DNA of 17,376 nt from JBHIET01 sp046760785. Lineage in GTDB: Bacteria; Chloroflexota; Anaerolineae; B4-G1. Below the pieces are notes generated by a model, which did no database searches, was not told the origin of the DNA, and saw only the letters and a list, made by a program, of their open reading frames with translations. The position numbers were made by a program, and so were the translations under genes. Below are positions 6,564 to 12,965 of the stretch, piece after piece (position 1 is the stretch's first letter; each line of letters begins with the position of its first letter). The stretch covers positions 1 to 17,376 of the forward strand of contig JBHIET010000073.1 of the NCBI GenBank assembly GCA_046760785.1, written 5' to 3'.

Positions 6564-9200
6564 TCACGGCACGTGGCCGCGCGTCGCTTCAAATCGCTGT
6601 CGTGCCTCATCGGCCCGCCGTTGATATTCCACGGCCCGTTCTGTGTCGTTGAGCCGCAGATAGGCCTCGGCCAGCGCACCATACATCGTAGCCAGCCGAT
6701 TGTCAATACCTGGCGTTCCAGCCAGCGCCGCCACGTCTGGTTCGTAGCGCAGCACGAGCACATCGTCTCGAGTCTGCTGGCCAAGCTCAAGCAGATGGGT
6801 CAGCGCCCGTGCTTCATAGTAGCGGTTGCCGTTGCGCCGCATGATCGCTATACTCGACTCAAACGCATTCTGCGCTTGGGCCACATCCCCTTTCGCCTGC
6901 CATGCCATCCCCAGCCAGTCGTCCGTGAATCCGACTCCAAACTCGTCGCCCATAGCCTCCAGCGATTGGCGAGCCTCTTTGAGAGTGGCGATGGCGAGCT
7001 CATGATCGCCCAGTGCAGTGTAGGCTTTGCCCATACTCCGAAGGGTGCGAGCTACACGGTATTGGTCGCCGAGGCTGCGTCTGACTTTTAAAGAGAGGGA
7101 GAAGTGGCGGAGGGCTTCGCGGGGGTTGTTCTGCGCGAGTGCGATCGCACCCATGCTGTGCAGCAAGCGCCCGATTTCGTAATCGTCGTTCACCTGGCGC
7201 TGAATTGCGAGGCTCTCTTGGTAACATTTCGTAGCCTCCGACCATCTGGTTTGGTGGCGATATACATCGCCGAGGTTCCGCAGGGTCTGCCCAATGCCGT
7301 GCTGGTCGCCTGATTTGCGCCGATGGGCAAGACAGTTGTGGTAGCATTCCTCGGCGTCGGACCAATGCCCTTGCACTCGATGGATATCGCCAAGCAGGTT
7401 GAGCGCGTAGGCCATCTCGTATTGCCGATCCAACTTCTCCCACATTGCCAGGCTTGCCTCGGCAGACGATTGGGCTTCCCCCCAATTTCCCTGCAAACGA
7501 TACGCATTCGCCAGATGGAGCAGTGTTTGCGCCTCGCCCACTACCTCGCCGGACTTGCGCCAGACCGCTAGTGCTTTCTGACAGCGACTCACTGCGGTGT
7601 CCCACTGACCTAACTGCGCCGCCGTTCGCCCCCACTCGACGAGGGCCACCGTCCGAAAGACCAAATCGGCGGTCGCTGCGCTCGCCAATTGCTCGTAGAT
7701 TGCTTCTGCCTTCTTCCACTGGTTCTGCATGAATAGAACCTTGCCTTCGTAAAACTTCACCCATCTCGTTTGCTCCGGCGAGAGTGTCGCCTGTCTGATC
7801 TCGGCCAGCAGTGCAGTACATAAACCCAGCCGATACACTCGCTCGGCTTCGCCATATACTCTTGCGAAAAAATCGAAACCTTCGTCAGGCGCGGCAGCCA
7901 GGAGATGATAGAGCTTTTCGATCAGGTACACTTCCCATCGGTCTGGCCGTCGTTGAGACAGTCGCTGGGTGTAGAAATCGGCGGCACGGCGATTGGCTTC
8001 GGCAAACCGGTCGGGAGCATAATGGCGAAACTGCTCGCGCAGCATATCGCGAACGACATCGTGCAAGCCAGCGCGTCCCTCGTAGGTCTGCACAAAGGAA
8101 AGTCCGCGTAGTTCTCGGTATAGCTCTACAGCCTCGTCGCGCTGCAGCATAAAAGCCAGAACGTCTTCGTCAAATGTCCGCAGCACGGCGCAGGCCTCCA
8201 GTGTGGCGCGTAGATCCTTTTGTGTTTCGCACCCGACAATGCGGTCTATCAACAGGTCAATAGCGTCAAAGCGTGCATTGGTCAGCAAGCCATCTGTCGC
8301 CAGTATCGTCCTGCGGTCGTTGAGATCGGCAAGCGTCGCCACACCAAGCGGGATGCCGCCAGTGAATGTGGAAATGCCGCTGATCAACTTGTCGTCACAC
8401 ATCCCGCGCTTACGCAAATACGTTTCTACGTCGGCGGGGGTAAAAGGGGTGAGGGGCAGTTCGCGGATAAGCGGCCGCCACTGCTCCCACTCTGAGCCAA
8501 GTGACTCGCGCCCGGAGAGGACGACTAGCACATTCTCCGGCAGTTGATTTGCCACGTGATCAGCAAGCCACGGTGATAGGTCGGCCATACGCTCGAACGA
8601 GTCGAAGACCAACACTGTGCGCTCTCGGTCGGCCAGTTCTTTGAGCGAGTGCGCAAACTGTTGCGTGAGAGCATCTACGGCGTTAAGATAGAAGTCGGTC
8701 TCCTCTTTGGTCAGCACTTGGTGGAGCAGTTTGAGGGCGGCCTCAACGCTTTCAGGGCCTACCATTTGTATGGCCAGGCTGCTGAGGGGATGCACCTGGC
8801 TGACAAGAGTGATGCCTTTGGTGGCTAGCTGGATGATCTGATCAGGTACGTCAGATGATTTTTGGAGTTTACCCTGAATGTTGAGATACTTTCGCAGAGC
8901 CCGCTCGAACTCGGTGAATTCACCCCACACGCGGAGCTGGCTCTGAAATGCTGCAAGGATTTCAATAGCCGTTCGGGGTATGCGCGCGTCTGCCAGGGCC
9001 AACGGTACGCCGCGAGCACTGCATCGGCGCGCAAGGGCTTGTACAAGCGACGATTTGCCAACGCCCCCAATGCCCGATATGTGTAGAAAGTTATATGGGA
9101 GCGAGGGGGTATTTAGCAAACGTTCCATCTCGTTGAGTTCAAATTCACGGTTGGTGAACAAGGCCGCCTGGCGTTGTTCCAATTTGTCACGCAGTGTCAT
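6564..9200 (-). CDS. STAND-class NTPase with C-terminal 40-residue TPR array
   Basis: The protein has 878 residues. A P-loop GIGGVGKS lies at 43-50, and a Walker B-like strand TVLVFDSFE has Asp200. A sensor-like VVLSGRE occurs at about 226-232, followed by PLTPFTPADVETYLRKRG, the usual NB-ARC/STAND landmark, and a winged-helix-like stretch to about 410. From about 480 to 870 a helical array repeats every 40 residues: GD..G.A.TL..LGD..R.QG.W.EA......SLAI.R, clearest at 555-790. STAND proteins are ATP-driven switches that oligomerise when the repeat domain senses a ligand, in signalling, transcription control or defence. No N-terminal effector (nuclease, TIR, protease, HTH) is visible: only about 40 residues precede the P-loop. 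ATG 9200 is preferred because GGAGG is 5 nt upstream; TTG 9233 lies inside a repeat element. Function unknown; partner not apparent nearby. Confidence 0.85.
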   Translation of the reverse strand: MTLRDKLEQRQAALFTNREFELNEMERLLNTPSLPYNFLHISGIGGVGKSSLVQALARRCSARGVPLALADARIPRTAIEILAAFQSQLRVWGEFTEFERALRKYLNIQGKLQKSSDVPDQIIQLATKGITLVSQVHPLSSLAIQMVGPESVEAALKLLHQVLTKEETDFYLNAVDALTQQFAHSLKELADRERTVLVFDSFERMADLSPWLADHVANQLPENVLVVLSGRESLGSEWEQWRPLIRELPLTPFTPADVETYLRKRGMCDDKLISGISTFTGGIPLGVATLADLNDRRTILATDGLLTNARFDAIDLLIDRIVGCETQKDLRATLEACAVLRTFDEDVLAFMLQRDEAVELYRELRGLSFVQTYEGRAGLHDVVRDMLREQFRHYAPDRFAEANRRAADFYTQRLSQRRPDRWEVYLIEKLYHLLAAAPDEGFDFFARVYGEAERVYRLGLCTALLAEIRQATLSPEQTRWVKFYEGKVLFMQNQWKKAEAIYEQLASAATADLVFRTVALVEWGRTAAQLGQWDTAVSRCQKALAVWRKSGEVVGEAQTLLHLANAYRLQGNWGEAQSSAEASLAMWEKLDRQYEMAYALNLLGDIHRVQGHWSDAEECYHNCLAHRRKSGDQHGIGQTLRNLGDVYRHQTRWSEATKCYQESLAIQRQVNDDYEIGRLLHSMGAIALAQNNPREALRHFSLSLKVRRSLGDQYRVARTLRSMGKAYTALGDHELAIATLKEARQSLEAMGDEFGVGFTDDWLGMAWQAKGDVAQAQNAFESSIAIMRRNGNRYYEARALTHLLELGQQTRDDVLVLRYEPDVAALAGTPGIDNRLATMYGALAEAYLRLNDTERAVEYQRRADEARQRFEATRGHVP

Positions 9201-9229
9201 TTTTGCCTCCGTCAAGGAAGGGTATCTTC

Positions 9230-9406
9230 TCAATGACAGGAGTTACGCGGTTCGCTGGTCGAGTAGGCCCTTCAGGTCGAGTAGCGAAGCGTATCGAGAC
9301 CCAGGGCCGTATCGAGACCAAGAACCGCGCCAGACCGGGCTTCGATACGGCCTTCGGCCTACTCAGCCGGCGGTTTGGCCCTCAACTGCGTAAGTCCTGT
9401 CAATGA
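9230..9406. mobile_element. 177-bp MITE-like element with terminal inverted repeats
   Basis: The left end TGACAGGAGTTACGCGGTT (from 9234) matches the reverse complement of the right end, TGACAGGACTTACGCAGTT (ending at 9402), at 17 of 19 positions. The symmetry continues outward (TCA-A before, A-TGA after). Inside are two GGTCGAGTAG copies (9257-9266 and 9275-9284) and two GTATCGAGACC copies (9291-9301 and 9309-9319), both pairs spaced 18 bp. An inverted counterpart lies at about 9340-9366 (CTTCGATACGGCCTTCGGCC). It encodes no transposase, as expected for a non-autonomous element. Its left end is about 30 bp from the STAND start codon. Confidence 0.65.
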
Positions 9407-9428
9407 TCTGGGGTAGGGGTCGGTCTTG

Positions 9429-9498
9429 CGCCCTTCGGGCTGAGGCTTCGACTGAGCTCAGCCGAAGCGCCTCAGGACGAAGCCTGTCCGCAAGGGCG
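9429..9498. repeat. Nested palindrome, REP-like
   Basis: The centre GCTTCGACTGAGCTCAGC continues to CGAAGC, giving a near-perfect 24-bp palindrome (9445-9468). It is flanked by CTGAG (9440-9444) and CTCAG (9471-9475), and further out by CGCCCTT (9429-9435) and AAGGGCG (9492-9498). The CTTCGAC..GCTCAG core resembles the in-gene repeat at 14238-14263. It probably folds in the RNA leader of the STAND gene. Confidence 0.65.
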
Positions 9499-9635
9499 AC
9501 CGCAGCGTGGCTGATTATGCCACCAAGAAGCCAGTTTGTCCAGTGCTGGCAGCCCGGCGACAGGTTGCCTGCTCAGGCCTTCACGGGGGTCTGAAGTTTG
9601 GGTCGGTCCTCTCGGAATCGTCTGAGCTTGATTTC

Positions 9636-9663
9636 AGTATAGTGCCCCTGGCGGGTTTGTCAA
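9636..9663 (-). promoter_or_regulatory. Sigma70-type promoter reading toward the STAND gene
   Basis: On the minus strand, TTGACA (9663-9658, consensus) is followed after 16 bp by TATACT (9641-9636). Transcription would start near 9629, giving a leader of about 430 nt that runs through both repeat elements before ATG 9200. Confidence 0.55.
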
Positions 9664-9685
9664 TACCTACATGGTGGGATATAGT
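9657..9685 (+). promoter_or_regulatory. Sigma70-type promoter of rsmD
   Basis: TTGTCA at 9657-9662 is separated by 17 bp from TATAGT at 9680-9685, about 25 nt before the rsmD start region. Its -35 box overlaps the -35 box of the opposing promoter by five bases. Confidence 0.55.
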
Positions 9686-9715
9686 TGTGTATGAGGACTC
9701 ACCAGAGGAGATGCT

Positions 9716-10270
9716 ATGCGCGTCATCGCGGGCAAGGCCAAGGGCCATCGGCTGAGATCGGTGCCTGGGGGAGGGACACGGCCCATCACGGATCGGGCCA
9801 AGACGGCGCTTTTCAGCATCATCGGCAACGATGTGATCGGTTGCCGTTTCTTGGATCTCTTTGCCGGTACCGGGCAGGTCGGGATTGAGGCGTTGAGCCG
9901 GGGGGCGGCGGAGGCCGTCTTTGTGGAGCGGGCGGGGCCTGCGCTGCGCACGATTCGTGTGAATCTGGCTCGCACGCGACTGGAGGCTGGGGCACGGGTG
10001 GTGCGGGCCGACGTGCTTGGTTTCCTGGCCTCTACAGCGGAGCCGTATGACTACGTCTATATCGCGCCACCGCAATACAGGGGTTTGTGGGTCAGCACGC
10101 TGCGGGCGCTGGATGCCAGCCCAGGCTGGCTGGCCGACGATGGCTGGGCCATCGCGCAGATTCACCCGCGAGAGTACGAGGGACTGGTGTTGGAGCATCT
10201 GGCGCTCTTTGACCAGCGCACTTATGGCAGCGTAATGCTCTGTTTCTACAGCGTGGGGAGTGAGGCGTGA
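9716..10270 (+). CDS. rsmD: 16S rRNA (guanine966-N2)-methyltransferase-like protein
   Basis: RsmD methylates G966 of 16S rRNA in the 30S subunit using S-adenosylmethionine. The 184 residues match the family length. The N-terminus MRVIAGKAKGHRLRSVPGGGTRPITDRAKTALF is typical. SAM-binding motif I is FLDLFAGTGQVGIEALSRGA (46-64), then VFVER (acidic Glu71). The catalytic motif, normally (D/N)PPY in RsmD, reads APPQY at 117-121. QIHPREYE and YGSVMLCFY close the domain. GAGGAG 5-10 nt before the ATG is a good ribosome binding site. The neighbour often found downstream, coaD, is absent; the next gene is convergent after 16 bp. The family is sure; activity on G966 is inferred, given the altered motif. 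Confidence 0.9.
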   Translation: MRVIAGKAKGHRLRSVPGGGTRPITDRAKTALFSIIGNDVIGCRFLDLFAGTGQVGIEALSRGAAEAVFVERAGPALRTIRVNLARTRLEAGARVVRADVLGFLASTAEPYDYVYIAPPQYRGLWVSTLRALDASPGWLADDGWAIAQIHPREYEGLVLEHLALFDQRTYGSVMLCFYSVGSEA

Positions 10271-10286
10271 TCGTGCCTCGGTCTGG

Positions 10287-12257
10287 TCACGGGCAATGGA
10301 CGGGTAGGGGCACGATGCCGTCCGGATATCCGGTCGCCAGCCAGCGCTCCCCGGTCGCTAACTCCCATATTCCCAGTCTGACGGTGTACTCTCCGACCGG
10401 TACAGGCTCGAAGTGGCGCACGTCACGCACGACCTGGCCGGGTTCCCATAGCCAGAAGGGGAGCATCCCCAGCAACGGGTAGCCATCGGCCTGTGCAACC
10501 AGCACGCCATCTGGGTCGACCAGGTGGACGAAGACAGTTGCGTCCGTCTCGATGTCCGCCTCGGCCCGCCAGTATGTGGTGAGGTGTACCTGTCCATCCT
10601 CGTCGCAGATGCAGATCGCATCCAGCAGGGCCACCCGGTCCCGGAAGCGGGCCAGCGGCTCGCCCGGCGGGATGGCCTCGACTACCTCTCCGGCACCGGC
10701 CTCGACCAGGTGGATGTGTTCAGGCCCGTAATGCGTCAGATACACGGCGCGAGCTTGGCGAACGGCGATCGCCAGTTCCTCCCAGCCAGCCGAGCGGCCG
10801 AAGAGACGATAGGTGTAGCCCGGCGGCGCATCCATGGCTACGATGCCAAAGGCGACCGCCTCGGCCGCGTCGTGGATGCCGGTGTGGACGTAGACGAGAT
10901 CCTCGGCGGTGACGAGCGGAGGCAGAGGCGTAACGCCCTCCAGGCCCAGCGGATAGATGCGGCTATCGGGCGTGAGTCGCATAGGGAGGTTAACCAGCAG
11001 CACGGGCTGCACGCGCCTGGCAGCCTCCGTTGCATCCTGGATGCTCTCGCCAGCCATTCGGTACAGCGCCATGCCATTCCGTATGAAGGCTGTGGCCGGC
11101 GCGCAGACCAGTACCAGCAGTACCGCAGCCGTGAGTTGGCCCTTGTAGCCGGGCACCTGCTTCAGCCACCCGGTCAGCGTGGCCGCCCACAGGAGTGAGA
11201 CGCCGACCGCGGCCACGTAAAGAAAGCGCGGCGACTCATCTATCCCTTTCCTCGTGACCAGCGGCGGCAGGGCAGCAAAGGCAAACCATCCGAGGCTCAG
11301 TATCAGGCTGGTGCGCTGCCCCCCCCGCAACCCACTCCAGATCAGCAGGGCCAGGGTGGGGAGAGCCACCAGCCAGAGTGCCAGGAGTGGGTCGAGACCA
11401 GTCCACGCAGACGCGAGCTGGCCCACTGGGGCGGTGGGGAAGACCAAGCCCTGGGTCAAGAAACCGGCATTGCGGTACAGGTCGGTTGGCGTCAGCAGAT
11501 GGACGAAGACGTCCGCCCCCCCTGCCGTATACCGGAGAGCAAGTTCGGCCCCGAGAAGCACCAGGTAGAGCACTGGCCACCAGGAAGGACGGGGCCAGCG
11601 GCGACGAAGCCTTCCTGCGACTTCGGCCAGCAGCACCAGTACGGGAGCCAGTATGCCGGTCTCGTGAGCGAGTGGAGCCAGGCCAGCCAGCATCAGTGAG
11701 AGTACCAGCCACGACCGGGCCATACTTTTTCGGGCGCGGTCGTAGGCCAGCACCGCGCCGAGCGTCAGCCCGGTGACCAGCGGGTATGAGAAAGAGCTGG
11801 CCCAGGGCACAACCTGGCGAGAGAAGGGGAAGATGGCAAACAGGGCACTCGCCACGCAGGCAGGGATGGTGCCCCCCCCTTTCGTCTCCCCCCCCGTGTG
11901 GGGGGGGAAAGAAGGGGTGGTAGGTCGTATCCAGGCCGCCGCCAGCAGCCCGGTGAGCCAGGTGGCAACGAAGTGGGCAGCCAGGCTAAGAAAGTGCAGG
12001 CCGGGGGGGTGCAGGCCGCCGAAGAGCGAGCCCCAGGCGTGCCAGATGGTGAACCACAGGGGGCGGTAGTAGCTGTAGGGGCTGGGACCAGACCACAGTT
12101 CGCGCCACGAGATGGATTCCAGCCAGGGAATCTGGACCAGATCGTCGGAGAATAACGGGAGTATGAGTGCGTCACCGTACAGCAGAGCAGTGAGCAGCAG
12201 CGCAACGAGCGCTGAGGCGACGGCTGGGTGGGTCAATGTGCGGGAGGGAAGGCGCAA
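10287..12257 (-). CDS. Polytopic GT-C-like membrane protein with C-terminal extracytoplasmic beta domain
   Basis: The 656-residue protein begins with a membrane segment (about 13-33). A loop with FSDDLVQIPWLE follows, its acidic pair Asp38-Asp39 in the place where GT-C glycosyltransferases keep their catalytic acid. About eight to ten further hydrophobic segments run to about residue 400 (for example WLVLSLMLAGLAPLAHE, ALWLVALPTLALLIW, TAAVLLVLVCAPATAF). The last 230 residues are soluble and strand-rich (TTYWRAEADIETDATVFVHL, GEYTVRLGIWELATGERW), probably a beta-sandwich outside the cell. A lipid-linked sugar donor would be expected for GT-C enzymes, but neither donor nor acceptor can be inferred. 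TTG 12257 has GAGGT six nt upstream. A loop at residues 113-129 (PSFPPHTGGETKGGG) comes from a poly-C palindrome and looks inserted. The gene is convergent with rsmD. Confidence 0.7.
   Translation of the reverse strand: MRLPSRTLTHPAVASALVALLLTALLYGDALILPLFSDDLVQIPWLESISWRELWSGPSPYSYYRPLWFTIWHAWGSLFGGLHPPGLHFLSLAAHFVATWLTGLLAAAWIRPTTPSFPPHTGGETKGGGTIPACVASALFAIFPFSRQVVPWASSFSYPLVTGLTLGAVLAYDRARKSMARSWLVLSLMLAGLAPLAHETGILAPVLVLLAEVAGRLRRRWPRPSWWPVLYLVLLGAELALRYTAGGADVFVHLLTPTDLYRNAGFLTQGLVFPTAPVGQLASAWTGLDPLLALWLVALPTLALLIWSGLRGGQRTSLILSLGWFAFAALPPLVTRKGIDESPRFLYVAAVGVSLLWAATLTGWLKQVPGYKGQLTAAVLLVLVCAPATAFIRNGMALYRMAGESIQDATEAARRVQPVLLVNLPMRLTPDSRIYPLGLEGVTPLPPLVTAEDLVYVHTGIHDAAEAVAFGIVAMDAPPGYTYRLFGRSAGWEELAIAVRQARAVYLTHYGPEHIHLVEAGAGEVVEAIPPGEPLARFRDRVALLDAICICDEDGQVHLTTYWRAEADIETDATVFVHLVDPDGVLVAQADGYPLLGMLPFWLWEPGQVVRDVRHFEPVPVGEYTVRLGIWELATGERWLATGYPDGIVPLPVHCP
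11872..11917. repeat. Poly-C/poly-G palindrome inside the GT-C-like gene
   Basis: Eight C (11888-11895), GTGT, then eight G (11900-11907) form a perfect hairpin. An outer CCCCTT (11876-11881) pairs with AAGGGG (11912-11917). It is read in frame as a Pro/Gly-rich loop between two membrane segments. Confidence 0.7.
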
Positions 12258-12301
12258 ATGTCTACCTCAAACTGGGCCGGTTCTGTGGCGTCCCAATCAC
12301 C

Positions 12302-12454
12302 TCAAGCTGGCACTGACTCGTTGATTTTGACGACCATCTCGTGCTGGCTTTGCTCTTGGAACCTTTCGACGAACATTCATGCCTTGTCCTTATGCACCGC
12401 GTCCGACAGGTCGATCACCGTCTGCTCACCAGGTTTGTATTCAAATACCATCAT
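12302..12454 (-). pseudogene. Second decayed small gene, 51 codons with an internal stop
   Basis: ATG 12454 overlaps the stop of the preceding decayed gene (TGATG), a coupled arrangement. It reads MMVFEYKPGEQTVIDLSDAV, then HKDKA, to a TGA at 12379-12377. The same frame continues from the next codon as MFVERFQEQSQHEMVVKI, then NESVPA, to a stop at 12304-12302. A TGG-to-TGA change would explain the internal stop. The product is amphipathic and protein-like but not recognised. The overlap and order suggest the pair was once a two-gene unit, for example a toxin-antitoxin-like module, which is a guess. Confidence 0.4.
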
Positions 12455-12726
12455 CAACGGTGCCTCTGCGACGTACCCATGAGGGCAAGTTCCTTATCGA
12501 GCACTGGATGGGCAGTCTTTCGTTGCTCTCCCGTGGGCGACATTACGTCTCGGTGAAAGAAACCGTGAGCTTCATCGAATCGCACGATTGCTCGCTATGT
12601 GCCTTCAATGTGGGCTTCGTACTGAATCACAAAGATTGATTCGACCCGCCCACGTTCAGTCGTGAAATGAACTCGCAAGCGGTCTAACCCTGTTTCGAAG
12701 TCTTGTATCCAGAACTTTTCACCCAA
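12454..12726 (-). pseudogene. Decayed small gene, 91 codons with an internal stop
   Basis: From a possible TTG at 12726 the minus strand reads a protein-like sequence including GEKFWIQDFETGLDRLRV and VESIFVIQYEAHIEGT. A TAG stands at 12597-12595. The same frame then continues RAIVRFDEAHGFFHRDVMSP and PVLDKELALMG to a TGA at 12456-12454. A Trp codon (TGG to TAG) in place of the stop would restore one open frame. From memory, the stretch RFDxAHGFxHRD resembles a small uncharacterised family (DUF7718-like) of Chloroflexota and cyanobacteria; this was not checked. The start is weak, with AAAGG some 12 nt upstream. It lies upstream of, and on the same strand as, the GT-C-like gene. Confidence 0.5.
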
Positions 12727-12767
12727 CGAAGTGTCGAGCCTTTCTTTCGCACGCTGGTGCGGCTGTT

Positions 12768-12795
12768 ATTATATCGAGAAATCCCCTCCGTGCAA
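12768..12795 (-). promoter_or_regulatory. Possible promoter for the decayed minus-strand gene pair
   Basis: On the minus strand TATAAT (12773-12768) is a consensus -10. Sixteen bp upstream is TTGCAC (12795-12790), a poor -35. It would start transcription about 35 nt before TTG 12726 and might also feed the GT-C-like gene. Confidence 0.35.
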
Positions 12796-12849
12796 GCACT
12801 CCCTGGCTGTGCGTCGGGCAATCGTAGCCCGTTCGCCTGGCAATCACAG

Positions 12850-12877
12850 TTGAGCCTGGTATGGGATGTGCTATAAT
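12850..12877 (+). promoter_or_regulatory. Promoter of the membrane protein / ABC ATPase operon
   Basis: TTGAGC (12850-12855) is separated by 16 bp from a consensus TATAAT (12872-12877). The leader to GTG 12966 is about 80 nt and contains two small hairpins: CCCGG 12900-12904 with CCGGG 12912-12916, and ATCCTG 12918-12923 with CAGGAT 12935-12940. Confidence 0.6.
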
Positions 12878-12965
12878 AGCCGCAGTATGTGTGCGGAACC
12901 CCGGGACACCGCCGGGCATCCTGGTTGTGTGGAGCAGGATACGAAATTCGCAGTGGGAGTACCGC

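Larger units (their letters stand above)
9201..9715. other. 515-bp intergenic region between the divergent STAND and rsmD genes
   Basis: No gene is supported here. From left to right it holds the STAND ribosome binding site, a MITE-like element (9230-9406) and a nested palindrome (9429-9498). A small GTGGC/GCCAC hairpin at 9507-9523 follows. Two back-to-back promoters share a -35 region (9636-9685). Confidence 0.8.

Noticed and set aside
9201..9233. TTG 9233 as the STAND gene start
   Set aside because: It falls within the inverted-repeat end of the MITE-like element, whereas ATG 9200 has GGAGG just upstream.
9234..9498. CRISPR-like array suspected from the repeated GGTCGAGTAG and GTATCGAGACC units
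   Set aside because: Only two copies each, 18 bp apart, lying inside an inverted-repeat element; no spacers or cas genes.
11236..11712. Minus-strand 158-codon frame within the GT-C-like gene
   Set aside because: Same strand, different frame of a clear membrane protein; rich in Arg/Gly/Pro as expected for a GC shadow.
12861..12965. ATG 12861 as the start of the membrane protein
   Set aside because: The promoter -10 (12872-12877) is inside this stretch, and a proper signal peptide begins at GTG 12966.
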